Shown one piece after another: positions 45,560-58,370 of a stretch of DNA of 64,000 bases. Position 1 is the first letter of the stretch, and each line of letters opens with the position of its first letter. Location of the stretch: assembly GCA_019722365.1 (NCBI GenBank), contig JADFUC010000922.1, positions 30,035 through 94,034 of the forward strand, read 5' to 3'. The notes below the pieces were generated by a model. It worked only from the letters and a program-made list of their open reading frames with translations. It was not told where the DNA came from and did no database searches. The translations under genes were made by a program, and so were the position numbers. Origin of the DNA: Lithospermum erythrorhizon. Lineage: Eukaryota; Streptophyta; Magnoliopsida; Boraginales; Boraginaceae.

Positions 45560-46520
45560 CGCTGCGGCAATCCTGCGCCTGCCCAGCTCGACCACGAGCG
45601 TTAATAGAGGGCCAATTGCTCAAACCCCGGAGACTCTACGAACCCCGCCGGATGCTCGTGGCGCCCATGAGGCGGTGGAATAACTGTGGCCAGCCAGACA
45701 CTAGTGACTCTGCCAGGGCGACTCTGTGGTCGTCCTCCTCGAACTCTAGAGCTAGAAGGCCTACAGGAAACTAGTAAAACCATCGGTGAGATGCGGTGGC
45801 CGTATCTCCCGTCAATCCATCCTGAACCTAGTGATCGTCTTCGCTCTACCGGATGAACATCGAGTAGTCGGCCTTGGAAATCAGCGAATTGCCTCTCACC
45901 ATTGCTCCTCCACTAACCTCAAATACATGTCAGCCGAAATGGCGCTCTCTCTCCAAGAGGCCGCCATGTGTAGGTCTTCAAACAATAATTCTCCCGGAAG
46001 AGCTCAACAAATCGCTCGAGAAACAAGAACCTCCCCTACCATGATCGGAGATAAGCTCGGGTTCTCCCGCGATCACGTGCACCCTCGTGAAGTCTATAAG
46101 TAGCAAACTTCACTCTCGTCACAACCCCTTGATCCCGTCGGCTCAAAGATGGACTTCATATCGGATGAACTTCGATAGCACACTACGGGTGAACCCCGAA
46201 AACTTGAGATCCTGCTTCGAGAAGCCGATCAAGCAGCTTTGCTGCGGAGTTAGGCCCGCATTTGCTTTCGACCACGAGGCATTGGCACTCTCCCTCTACG
46301 AGGTCTACCTCGACCTCACCCGACATGCTCGAGCTGGCCTCCGGGACCTGTTGGTCAGCAGCCTCATCGAAAGCTATACCCTACCGGCTCGGCTTTCCTC
46401 CAAGCGCACCCGAGGCAGCACCATTTCTACCTCGTCCATGTACTGCAGGTGGCATCCTCCAACGATCGCAACAAAGAAAAGACTTCGATTTTACAAAAGA
46501 CACCGCTCACTTACTTGACT
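45560..46520 (-). pseudogene. G2 gag remnant
   Basis: Position between protease and primer site defines it as gag. The nucleotide sequence near 46400-46550 mirrors the G3 gag start at 63180-63300 ('ccttgagtca', 'gcggtgtcttttg', 'ctttgttgcg', 'ggatgccacc'). No frame is open over its length; the two longer plus-strand frames here are shadows. Confidence 0.6.
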
Positions 46521-46575
46521 CAAGGAAAAGTAAGTCGAGCCTCTGACAGCCTTGAATAGCAATGTCGAAACCTAA

Positions 46576-46587
46576 GCTACGATACCA
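46576..46587 (-). other. G2 primer-binding site
   Basis: GCTACGATACCA (plus) is TGGTATCGTAGC in the element's sense, four bases from the right LTR. It is a worn initiator tRNA-Met type site. Confidence 0.65.
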
Positions 46588-46591
46588 AAAT

Positions 46592-48981
46592 TATAACGCG
46601 ACCGCCCGAATTCGGCCGCCTGAGTGAGAGTCATTAAAATCCGGAACACGAGTCACGAGCCGATGGACCACTCGGTTAAAACACGGTTCGTTTATTAAAA
46701 TGTGATCGCGATTAAGTTTAGAATCAAAATAGTTTTAAAATTTATAATCCATCGGTGATATCGAAGCGACCTGACCCATAAATATATACACAACATATCC
46801 CAAATAAATTAATTCTAGCGAGGCTTCAAAAAGATGATACATCCTGTATCCGAATACAAAATAATGACGACCGACAAGGCTAAAGTTTCAAAAGGGAAAT
46901 ACAACAATCAAAAGCAGTTGACAGCAAGTAAAAATCGGTTGTGAGGATCCTCTGCGCGTGCTCACACAGCCACTCGGAACAAAACTCTCAAAAGCGACCT
47001 CTTGGCTCAAGCGCGCCCGTTCTTTGGCACAAATGAAATGCCGCCCAATGCGAAAAGGGGTGTAAGCTGCGAAGCTTAGTGAAACTTAACGAGGGTAGAA
47101 CTCGCCATGCGGAGCAGGCAGTAAATATAATGATAGCCACACATGAATAAAATATACATATATCGGGACTATCTAATCGAATTGAACATCGTAATCCCAA
47201 AGAAAGTCTCATACATAATACATGGAGATATCGTAGAGGTTTTGATAAACACCACCAATTCTAGAAAGACATCAAAGAGACTTCGGCAACGACTAAACTA
47301 CAGTCATCAAAACCTCACATCTACCATGCCCACATGATTATATCAACTTTCTAATAATGCGTATGCTCAATCCGTCTACACAAGGAATGGACTAATCGAT
47401 AATCACCCGCACTTATACATGATATAAGGCTAGCGCACTCGTACACTAAGTACAAAGCCTTGTAAGCTCTTATACGCTAAGTATAAGAGCACCGCGCTTA
47501 TACACGGTATAAAGCGCGCGGACTTATACACACGGTATAAGGCACACGCTTATACACACGGTATAAAGCGCGCCGCACTTATACACTTTCAGTATAAGGC
47601 ACGCGCTATACACTAAGTATAAAGGCGCTTATACACTTGTCTTATAAGGCCAATAGTGTCACGTATCACCGCAGGAAGGAGGAGTCTCCTAATCCTGGTA
47701 ATCCCATTGTAGGAATTAAGCACACGTCTTCGAGCCTGGCTAAATGCATGCTTGGCATTCTTTACTCCCGACAATATTGACCTGTAATTTAAAACATCCC
47801 CTTGTCGTAAATCAATCACAATGTGACAAGGCCACAAACATGCTCAAAGTGCAGAAGGCCACATAATATAATATTGCCGTCAATTGCGAAATTGAGGAAA
47901 ATATAAGTTGGGAGTTGGTATTTCTTTTACCTCGACAATCTTGATGCCACGAGAAAGCGAGTCACGTAACACGACAATTACATATCATTCTCGCCAATCA
48001 TAGCGATAACATGTATATCACAAATCCAAGGTAAGTACTTAAAGTAACTTCCCGTGAGATAAGTCTTCGCCTCTGGCAGAAGCTACCCATGAGCTCTATA
48101 GCTTGACTCTTGGGGAACTATCTCTAGCAGTCTAGCACGTGGATGCATTATCAATTATAATCCCGTGGACCTTATTGTCGATCCCCGCTAAAATTTCATC
48201 TTGTGCTTAATCGTTACCAATCAACATAAGTCATTTTAATTAATCGGCGAGTCCATAATTAGCAACCTATACTCCGAAATATCAATTATACTTCAAATTG
48301 GAATTAACGCTTTTTAATAATCCTTTAATCAATTTTAAATCACCGTTTGAACATCGCAACAACTATAATAAGATGCCGATATAACCTCTACGCATTTAAA
48401 GTCTTATAAAAATATCCACGTAAAAAGTCAACGAAAACCTAAAAAGTCAACTTCGACCATGCGTCTCAAGCGATCTACAAATCACGAATTCATCGCCCCA
48501 TATACGTCCACCCAGAACCCGCAACCAACTAAAATTTATCATAAAATTAAATTATGGAAAAGTCAACTATAAAGAGAATGATGGGGAGAAATATATTCTC
48601 CTGACCGATCTTGAGGTTGGCGGCAATCGAAGAGAGAAATGGAAAAATGAAATTTTTAAGGGGAAGGGATAAATTTTGGCCAAAACAAGAAAAAATGAAG
48701 ATGATGAAGTATTTGTGATGTGGAAGATAAAAGCGTGCCAAGATATTTAAAAAAAGAAGCTCGAGTCCGTTCGGTTTCGGTTAATTCTCCGACTTATGTG
48801 CACAAATCTCCACGAACCCGATTTCAAGGCAAATTCTTCACGGCAAACACTACTAAATTATAAATGTAATTCGGCGAAACCATTTTTCTGAGAAATAATA
48901 TTATCATCGAAATTAATTATCACATCGGGTCCGCGCCGACCCGAAATATTAAATTTTTTCTTTCCGTAACGGGTTATTCTG
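46592..48981 (-). repeat. G2 5' LTR (right)
   Basis: It starts TATAACGCGACC (from TGTAACG) with a palindrome CCGAATTCGG at 46606-46615, and ends near gggttattctga. It is the most complete G-type LTR in the window and lacks the Cassandra-like insertion seen in its partner. Confidence 0.85.
47411..47650 (-). repeat. hairpin array in the G2 right LTR
   Basis: About ten units with stems CTTATAC/GTATAAG; loops include ACTAA, ACACG and ACTTTCA. Spacing is irregular, about 20-30 bp. Confidence 0.82.
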
Positions 48982-51900
48982 AAGGATATATTGATATGAC
49001 CTATTTACGTATTTTATTTAAATCACGATTATTGACCACTTATTCATTGTAAACCACCGGTGAGTCATATTTATTTATTTTATTTAGTTGGGTTATTAAA
49101 TAAATGTACTATTGTGGAGGCATTGAACAAGCTTTACTAGGGCGACATTTGACAAACTTGAGATGTTTCCAAAAGTTGAAGAATCTGAACTACGTTTGTA
49201 AAATTTTATAATAGGACCTTGTTAGTATTACCTTTGTAAAGTGTTGTAATAAGGTCTATTTATTTTTAGGCTAGTATCATATATCTCTTGAATGTGTACT
49301 ATTTGCTTTATTTTTCATGATGTGCATATTACTTGAGTGTGTGCTGTATAACATGTTAAATAAATATCAAATAATATTAATCTCAAAATTAAAATTTAAG
49401 CGAAAGTATCGAGCCAATATTAAAGTACGTGCACATTTTATCACGACTACGCTGTGATGGTAGGTGTACTAGTGTCGTGATAGGTATGACAATAGATCAT
49501 GTTGAAGTGATTTCCATTAACATTGTGGGCTTCGGATGATCATTCCAAAATAACCTATTAGGTTTTAATTGGTAGCTTAACGGTAATTTTCACTAGTTGT
49601 GGGCTCGGTGATATATTGTCGGGTAAGAACTCTGTTAGGGTGTTAGTGACCAAGAGTTATTAATAGAGTAGTACACAATTGATTAGTTAATCTACATTAT
49701 GCTGGGATTCAAAATGTATGCAGTGTTACCGTTTGGATTCCAACCATAACGGATCTTGGATACCTTGTACATTTTTGATTTTTGAAATGCGGGTATAATA
49801 TTTACAAGTTATTTGTAATATATTAGATTTTTTGAGCTGTAATATTTGTAATTGAATATTTCCTATTATGGTTGACACACTCGTTTACGGTTTTATTTAT
49901 CTTTTAGTTGGGCAAATTAAAACATGACTTCATTGTGTGAAATAAAAGTTAAGGAGAAATTTATAAAACTTGAGGGTAATATAGTGTTACAAAGTGCTAG
50001 CTGCGATTTCCTTCGTTAAGCGATTGAAGATAGTTTGTATCTTGTAAAAGACAAACATTAAATATCACATTCATTATGACTTGAAGCTTAATCATGTGAA
50101 CCGTTACATGAACCTAGGTTCAAGTGAACAATGTCATGTAGTGATTGAAAGTAATTGGTTTTGATAACTCGATTAAAAGGTGATGATGCTATGAAGACTA
50201 ATATGTTATATTATCTCTTAGCCACCATACGAGCCTTAAATAAATAGTTTAAGCTCTTTTATAATTCAATCGAGAAAAAAAAAACTATTGGATGATCTTG
50301 AATGTTGTGTTTCTACATGCCGAGACATGTCATTGGTATTTAGTTTCACCACATGATGAGCTTGGTTCATGAATTATGATGAAACATAAGCTTGTGGTTT
50401 GTAGAACCAATAAGCAATATTATTATCTACTTAAATGCTGTAGCGCCCTTGTAAAGTTGGTGCATGTAAGAACTATTGCTTGAAGTTAATGATTAGTTTA
50501 TTATTTTAAACATTAAGTACGAAGAAGGATATTAAGTAACAATTGAAATAGAAGAGAGGTTTGATAAAACCTCATCTCCAAATAATGGTACAAGCGTGAA
50601 AATGTAATGTCATCGTAGTTAAGCTGCCATTTCTTAGACCTTTGTTTTTGACTCGCATGATTTTGATCATGATTACGAGCCAAGTATAGTAGTAAGGGAG
50701 TTAAGGCACAAAGAAAGATAATTGAGCTCGCATGTAATGATAGGTGACTACAGGTATGTAAGACGCGCACTTTAAATTATCCATGAATATGGTTGAAATT
50801 TCAAATCAGCTTTCTTTTAACCTATAGCAAGGTAAAGTGGATGTCATATTTAATGGACTTTATATATTCATCTATCGGTGATTCTAATTACGAGAAATTT
50901 CATTCGACTCTTCTTCTTAAAGGACATGATATTTTGAATAACAAATAATTGAGTGACGCTTGTGGAAAATGACTTTAACAAGACTTGAGTTTAATCTTGC
51001 AAAGATAAATTGAGTCAACTCTTCTTAGGCGCTGAGTGGGAGGCGCTTCGTTATTCTAGGTTCGTTTGTATGTTCACATACAAGTTGATCGAGGATATAA
51101 GTCATTGAATGATACATCAGAATTGATAAGAGTATGGAAAGGACCATATAAATACTATCAAGTTCTAAATTAAGTATCATTGACATGAGTAATGTATTAT
51201 CCAAGGAATGAGACATCATTCTGATCTTAAAAAGCGTACTTGATAAGATACCTAGTAAAAAAGAATTGTATTTAATGAATTTAAAATACAATGGATAAAA
51301 TCTTTCAATTTGTTTCAGAGCAATTTTCATTCTACCTTAGATGTATCGGCTAGTTGAGTGATACAAGTAAAGTGTCGTTCAATGTAGTTGAAACACAGTG
51401 TGAATAATTTCATATTGAAAGTTGTTGCACCTACCTTTAAATTAAATTTATTCATACTCAACTGTGAGACAACTCAAGAGTTATGTTTGATAAACAAACT
51501 TTGAAATGTCTCATATGGACAAGTTAATATTATGTAAACAAAGTAGATATAATTGCTGCGAAATTCTAATATTATGATTATTTAAAGTATTGTACATAAC
51601 ACAGAAATTAGTATTTTTATTTCCATCTACTATAGAATTACAATTTATTGTATGTATAGTATCTTCATTATGAAGTATAAAGGGTGGAAGTAAATATATG
51701 ACTTGAATGTATTCAAGCGGCTCCTTAGGAGACACCAATCCAGTGTTAGAACCCTTCGGTTATATCAGGAATGTTATGTGAGAATTCTTGATGCATTGTT
51801 GATGCCTAATGCAAAGAGACATGATGATATGAATAAATCATACTCAATAGATGACTTAAGGTCATCACGGTGAAATAGAAGCGCAATACATGAATTAGAG

Positions 51901-54330
51901 AATAGAACTTCATTCCCCATTTACCTTCTAGATGGTGATTCATCAGTATGAAATGTGTTTCCAAATGAACATATAGTTATAAATGAATCAAATATTTGGT
52001 TTCGACCATGTTGAGAACATATTCGTTACTTGACTATGCGGCGTGTCCATTTCAAACCTTTCTTGTGATTTACTATCTATTTCGAACCTTTCTTATTGAT
52101 TACCTCGTTTACCCAGCATTATTATTGTTTAAGTAGGTGATCAAGAATGTTCGTAAGTAATGGTAGGTGATGATGGATACTTGAAATTATTATTCGAAGT
52201 TCGCGTCTCAAAGCGAGAATAAGAGGAAAATGATTGTACTATCGATATCAGTTACCCGGCTTGAATACGGTATAATATAGTTAGAGTCTTTATCTTAATA
52301 TTTTGATTGAAATCAAAAAGGGTCAAGTGAGGATGAAAATTGATTTCCTTGAGTTTGTGGGGCCTTATTTGCACATAATTTTACACATTGGTACTAAATG
52401 AATCCTCACTCCTGACAGAAGGTATGAATGCGAATTGATTCTTGTACATTTAACATATATATGACATATGCTATAGTCCAAAATATAAAACTTAGATGAC
52501 ATTTGCTTGAGTAAGCATGTCTGCATGAGCTTGAGGTAGATAAAATCATGATAGATTAAATTCTATGATAGAGCCAGATTCTCTTATTGATAAAGCTGAC
52601 TCTTTATTAGAGTCCGTTCCAGGTAAGGTACCTCAGTGATTGACGATGGTTGGAATCTATTACATGGTAATATGATTCACCGTATGTCATGTCAGGATCA
52701 TGCGTTGTACATCACAACCATGACATATCACGATTCCCATAATAGGAATTGTGGGGTTTTACTAAAGGTATTCACGCGGATTCGGAATATGCTTTGTAAC
52801 AACTTTAAGAGAATAGAGGTAACTATAGTTCTGAGAAAATGGATCGATTGTTGATCTTCATCACAGGCTGAATGAAACTCGTGTAAGGCAGTCGTCCCAT
52901 GTGGAACACTATTATTCAGAAATTCATGAATAAGTGAGTCTAAACTAAAGAAGTTTGAATTTCAGTGTTACAACATTACCGATCAATTTGTATTGTTGGT
53001 AATGTTATTAAAGAATATGCATTTAATAAGATAGATGTGTTTTAACACACTTTAATTGTGTTTTAAGCACTTCCCAATGATAACCAGTAAAGCTAGCGCC
53101 ATAAGGTGAAATAGTTCTTATATATACAAAACGAGGTTCTGTCCTTGTTACACTTAACTAGTGGGGTTCGACCATTAAGTGTAAGTGAGTATTTGAGAAA
53201 GAAAGCTGGACCCACAGATGGTGTCCATAGTTTGAAGACCAGCTTATGGCCAAAGGCTTAAAATCCATTTTACCTACAACCATATATGAACTATATGAGG
53301 ATAATCTTAGCCGGTGATTCCGTGGATTTAAGGAGCCGAGCGGATGGATGTAGACTACTTGTAAGTAACTGCAGTTAGGGCATTGATTGTAATCATTGCC
53401 TTGAACTTCGCGTGTCCTAAAGGACCAAAGACATTCATGCAAGATTAAGGATCCATTTGTGGACTTGAGCAAACTCTCGGAGATGATATATTCTTACGTG
53501 ATTAACTCAAAGTTTGATGTCACGAAATCGAAGAAGCAAGCCCCAGCTTGATGCAAGTTAAAAGCGATTGATTGAACAAGGTAGTTCTTGTTTTACAATC
53601 TAATTGTTAAACTCCAATATATGAATCGTAATTCATGCATATAGTCATTTATTCTTTCACGGTTGGTTGAAATAAAAATAAATCTCAAGGCAAGTCTCAC
53701 GGAGTTTCTAGAGGTAACTGTAAGGCATTGACAAGAGAACCTCTTCAAGTCTAGAAACGTAAGATAGCCATTTTTCTTGGTCAGATGTTGATGGTTTTGG
53801 GGCAACTAGCATTTGATGACCAGCATAGTGATTGATTGATGATCGATTTTCTTGGATCATGAGAGTTTGTAAGTCTAATCAATCTTATGGGCTGTCAGTT
53901 TGCATAGCGATGAGGTGAGATTGCGGTACCAAAATCATAGAAGATAATGTATATACATGTCTATGATGTTTGCCAAACTGTTAAGTTTAGCAATTCTTAA
54001 ACACAAGTATATAACTATCTATTTTATATAAGTTGTGTGTTTGACTAAGTCAAGCGTATGTCTTAAACGGAGATCATATGACATATGTTAGGTGACATAG
54101 TAGTATAGCATTAGGTGTTGATATATATTATAAGAATTTATCCATCAGTGATATACGTAGTAGATCTTGGAAACCTACTGATAAGATTGGGGCGGTAGTT
54201 TATGGGACCTCATGGTCCCGAAGGTCGGAGTTCAACTCGGTAAACAAATTCATGGGTGTTTCATGACACAATTTTTATGGTTAGCCTATGACTAGAGATC
54301 GTGAATAAAGGAATTGTAAAGTAATCGTCC
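48982..54330 (+). other. LARD-like internal DNA right of G2
   Basis: About 5.3 kb without a recognisable domain in any of six frames; the longest frames are about 100 codons and look random. A GGGACC-TCAT-GGTCCC inverted repeat occurs near 54206-54221, close to the 3' end. Confidence 0.55.
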
Positions 54331-54345
54331 AAGGGAAAGTGGGAG
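54331..54345 (+). other. polypurine tract of the LARD-like element
   Basis: AAGGGAAAGTGGGAG ends exactly at the 3' LTR start. Confidence 0.8.
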
Positions 54346-55275
54346 TGTTGGAAATGTTGATAGAAAATTGGTTTCAATAATTATGCCTAATACGACAATT
54401 GTTACCTTGAATTCAATTTACTAGTTTAGTTAAATGTGATTCACGGAAACTAAGTGTTCAATAATAGTAATTGTAATTACTAATCGGAGGTTCTCATGAT
54501 AATATAGGGAATTATGCGGTGCTAGATCCCATTACATAATCATTATAATAATAATGTTGATTATATTATTATATAGGCTGCTATTATTTCATTAAAAGGT
54601 CACAAACATACACGAGGATGAATTATATTTCATGTATGAAATTAAACTATATTTGATAAATTGAAATTGATTGTAATCAATAAAATTCTCAATCGGTAAT
54701 TTACATGTAAAATATTAATTGGATGAACTCAGAAATTAATTAACTTGATAGTTTAATTGATTAAATAGTTGTTTGAGCTTCTTAATAACTTCGTTAGTAG
54801 TATTTTACTTAAAGATTTAATCTAAATTAAACAAAATTTGGCTCATTAAATATTAGGTTGGGTCTTAGATTTAATTAATGTGACTACAGTTATCACGGGT
54901 TTATTAGGTTAAGCTTGTCTGACACAAAACCTAACAATTGAAGAAAACAATTCGACCACCTCCCTCTCAAAGTGGCGAGAGCTATCAAGTTCAAGAATTG
55001 TAATTCTTGGCAGTTCTTCCATCAATTTCTCGTATGTTACAGAAGACTAAAATATAAGTTGACCTCTGGTGTGTGAATCAACCCGGAGGCATTTTGTGTG
55101 GTGCTACCAATTGAAATTAAAGGATGCTGTGAGAGAATTGTTGTTGATCTATTTGATGCAAGTTTATGATATTAATATATTGTAATATATTATTTAGATA
55201 CGATGATTATAACAATTAAATTGATCTGGTATACTATTTATTTAAGTTTTATTCGAAATATCACGTAATTTTCCG
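54346..55275 (+). repeat. 3' LTR of the LARD-like element
   Basis: Partner of 37285-38210. The end is set at 55275 by alignment (aattttccg against atttttcca). Confidence 0.88.
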
Positions 55276-55690
55276 TGTCGAAAGTACATCGGCGTATCCC
55301 AAAAGCGAGGCGATAGTTGGGATGTGGTCATCATGGATAGAATCATATCCAATAGGATTCGATTTCTCCTTTTTTAGAGACAATATTATTATATTGGAGT
55401 GTTCAGCGGGGAGTAATACGATACAATGCCACACTCAACAAGATTAATGGCTTGGATACGTAAGCTTAAATATTCTCTTACTATCGGGCCGGAGGAGCCT
55501 TAATCGTTTTTATTGACTTGGTTCTCAATTTCCTTTTGAAACTCTTTGAACTTTTCAAAAGCTTCATTCTTATGCTTCAATAGATATATGTAACCATATC
55601 TACTGTAGTCATTAGTAAAAGTGATGAAGTATGAGTAACCTCACCAGCGAGGGAGTATTCGTTAGACAGCATTACATCCCGGTATGTATG
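55276..55690 (-). pseudogene. copia A integrase core (other side of the LARD-like insertion)
   Basis: On the minus strand a segment at about 55634-55510 reads ITFTNDYSRYGYIYLLKHKN then EAFEKFKEFQKEIENQ, the copia integrase core around its first aspartates. In protein order it precedes the part at 36990-37284, so the two pieces were one gene. Near 55690 the sequence changes to G4 LTR. Confidence 0.9.
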
Positions 55691-56519
55691 ATTCTGGCGA
55701 CCCGTCCCAGTGTGCCACGAGGTGAGAATCATTATAATCACGTACACCCGAGTCACCATACTAATGGGCGACTTCGGTTTTAAAGATCTCACGCGTTTTT
55801 ATCAAAAATTTGATTTACAATTAAAATTAGAAAAAAAGCGGTTTATAAAATTTCTGATCCATCGGGGTGATATCCCAACGACGACTCCATTATATATACA
55901 ACATATCTCAAAAAGACGATAATTCGGTAAGGCTACAAGCGAGGAAGTAAATCTTTGTATCATGAATACAAATAATTGCCGACAAGGCTAAAGTCACGAA
56001 AATAAGAATACAACAATCAAAGAAGCGGTTGGCTATTATGACAAAGCGAGGCCTTGAGGATCCTCGGCCACCCGTCTTTCGCTTTTAGCCCTCGGAATAT
56101 AAACTCTCAGCGACCTCACGACTCATTTGCCCTTTGTCAGCTTTGGCACAAATACCGCCCAAAGCGAATAGGGGTGTAAGCCTCGAAGCTTAGTGAAAAC
56201 TTAGCGGGGTGAAACTTATTCCATCTGGCTTGAGGCAGGTCAATAGATATAGTGAGTCGATATGAATAAATAATAACCCCGGGACTACCTAATAAGGCCA
56301 TCGCTTAAAATTCCAAGAAGATTACCGGGCATAACATGTCAAGATATAATACAAGTCTCAATAAGACGCGATAAGCGAGGAATAAAATCACGGAGACTTC
56401 GACAACGACAATAACACAGTCGTGAGCCATGCATCTGCCATCTCATGACTATACTGACCTGTCTGCGTATACTCGATCCGTCACTTGCGGGAATGGACCA
56501 ATCGATAATAAACACCGCT

Positions 56520-56690
56520 CTTATACGGTAGTATAAGGCAGCGCAACAACCTTGCTTACATCAGAGAATTCATGGAATATCGCATTTCTTATACGAAGTA
56601 TAAAGGCCAGGCAGCAACTTATACCGAAGTATAAGGCCAAAGCTGCACTTATACCGAAGTATAAGGCCAAACCTTATAACGAAGTATAAG
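56520..56690 (-). repeat. UNCG-type hairpin array in the G4 LTR
   Basis: Five units start at 56520, 56588, 56618, 56648 and 56673. Plus-strand loops are GGTA, GAA, CGAA, CGAA and a worn form; the CGAA loops read TTCG in the LTR sense. Confidence 0.85.
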
Positions 56691-57065
56691 ACGATAGCGT
56701 CACGTATCCTGCGAGGAAGGAAATTCGCTTTAACCCCTGTCGTCAGTATGGTCATATCCTGTACTTTCGAGTCATCTCAAAGTCACATGCTCAACAGCGC
56801 CTCCCGATAACTAACTACTCTATTCCCGAACAATATCAAAGCCTGCTTGGCGGCTAAAGCGTCTCACAATCAAAAATCAATCGAACGCCCGGCGAAGTGC
56901 GAAATCTGGTCTGCCAGGCGAATACGAACAGCAATGCCAGCCAGGCCACGAGAATACAAGCGTAAGTTGAGAGTTCAAGCTATTACTTACCTCGAAGCAA
57001 ATCTTCAGCATACGGAAATACAATCACATAATCATATCGCTGGCTCACCTGAATGAATCACACAT

Positions 57066-58370
57066 TGTAACGACCACTTGGTCGGCCGCCACGAGTTAAG
57101 GTAAATTGACAACTTGTACACAGTCGCGTCGATGGATAACTGACATAAAGACTTCATTTGACATTAATAATAATAAAAATACACTTTTGTCCGTCGTGGT
57201 GAACTAAACATATATAATAAACAACGAACAATAATACAAATCCGCATAATGATACAACTCAAAAGATACACAAGAAATCCAAAATCTGACATAGGGAAAG
57301 TATGGCAGCAGGACTTTAAATACTTCTAAGCACATTAAGCACGTTCTATCACAGACTTTAACCACATTCTAATCAATCCATTAAATACAACCTATTAATC
57401 CATTCTAATCCAATCCAAAATCACTAATCAATCCAAAATCAATTGACAACTAATTAATCCATTAAATCTGACCTCGATTCAAGCGCTAAAATGCTATCAC
57501 GAACTTTCCCCAGAGCTTTTTCAACCCGATCTCTACATATCCATATCCAAACCAATAATTCTATACCCAAAACAACTATATTAAGTCCCTGCAACCTCGT
57601 ACAATTTAAAAGTTAATTTAAGAAAAGTCAATAAAGTCAACCCTCGACTTACCGCTCTTGATAATCACTTTCAAAATCACATTGTCCTATCTACGATACT
57701 TAGATAACATTTCTATACCATAATAAATTCAAGATCTAAAGTCAATAAAAATCCCTTAAAAAGTCGACTCTTGAGAAACTCAAGAAATATCTCCAAAGAT
57801 TTGATCTTTCTTTACCTAGATATAGAGGAGGAAGCAAATCTGCGAGTTTAGCGACAATCGATGAGAGAAATGGAAGAAAATTTTGAGGGGGAATGTAATT
57901 TTTCGGCGAAGAGGGGAAAGAAGAGTGGATGAGAATGAAGATAGTGGTGGTAGGTGGGATATTTAGAGGGAAGAAATTTAAGTTAAGATTCGGTTTCGGT
58001 TAATTACAGCGCTGGCGCTTAAATCTCACTTGAGAGCCGATTTCCGTTGTGTTATTCCAGAGGCATATATTACTACTTCGTACGATATATCGATATTATT
58101 CCAAAGGTATTTATACTATCTCCGGGTCCACCACAAACCCGAAATATACCACCAACCGACCCGATTTTTTGAGGGAGTCTGGTGCCATACTTTCCACATG
58201 TTGTATTTTGGATTTCTTGTGTATCTTTGAGTTGTATCGTTAAGGTGGATTTGTATTATGTTGTTCGTTGTTTTTATTATGTTAGTTCACCGATGGACAA
58301 AGTATATTTTTATTATTATTAATGTCGAATGAAAACTTTTTTATGTTGTCGTCCATAGCTACCACAAAAT
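57066..58370. mobile_element. insertion with long inverted arms in the G4 LTR
   Basis: Arms at about 57127-57313 and 58175-58359 are inverted copies of about 185 bp; shared landmarks include 'acattaataataataaaaata', 'gataca-ctcaaa-gatacacaag' and 'ggaaagtatggca'. Between them, about 57330-58170 is LTR-type sequence like 1000-1870. The left end TGTAACGACC is that of a G-type LTR. G4 LTR sequence continues on both sides. It may be an LTR that captured an inverted copy of its own start, or a foldback-type element built from LTR parts. No target duplication was identified. Confidence 0.65.

Larger units (their letters stand above)
39473..48981 (-). mobile_element. Ty3/gypsy chromovirus G2, degenerate, nested in the LARD-like element
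   Basis: Left LTR about 39473-42465 (it lacks its inner end and contains a Cassandra-like element), minus-strand gag-pol 42470-46575, primer-binding site 46576-46587, and right LTR 46592-48981. It is of the same lineage as G1 but a separate family or subfamily. The inner end of the left LTR, the polypurine tract and the chromodomain are all missing, as if one deletion removed them. Target duplications could not be established because both outer ends are worn. Confidence 0.85.
37285..55275 (+). mobile_element. large LTR element without recognisable genes (LARD-like), carrying nested G2
   Basis: The LTR pair 37285-38210 and 54346-55275 (each about 930 bp) starts TGTTGGAAAT. A primer-binding site (38215-38227) follows the left LTR and a purine tract (54331-54345) precedes the right one. 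The flanks are the two halves of copia A integrase, which proves insertion there. Removing nested G2 (39473-48981) leaves about 6.6 kb of internal DNA in which I recognise no gag or pol domain on either strand. That fits a large retrotransposon derivative; an extremely decayed copia is the alternative. The flanking 5-mers (GGTCT and TGTCG) agree at only three positions. Confidence 0.75.

Noticed and set aside
46087..46546. Plus-strand frames of 94-143 residues
   Set aside because: Antisense to G2 gag; composition reflects the GC-rich gag DNA.
50835..50880. A possible copia RT 'VDV...FNG' motif in the LARD-like internal region
   Set aside because: The spacing is wrong and no neighbouring RT blocks are found.
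51025..51330. 101-residue minus-strand frame in the LARD-like element
   Set aside because: No similarity to any retroelement or host domain that I recognise; compatible with chance in AT-rich DNA.
37280..55280. Target duplication of the LARD-like element
   Set aside because: GGTCT and TGTCG agree at three of five positions only; insertion is instead proven by the split copia A integrase.
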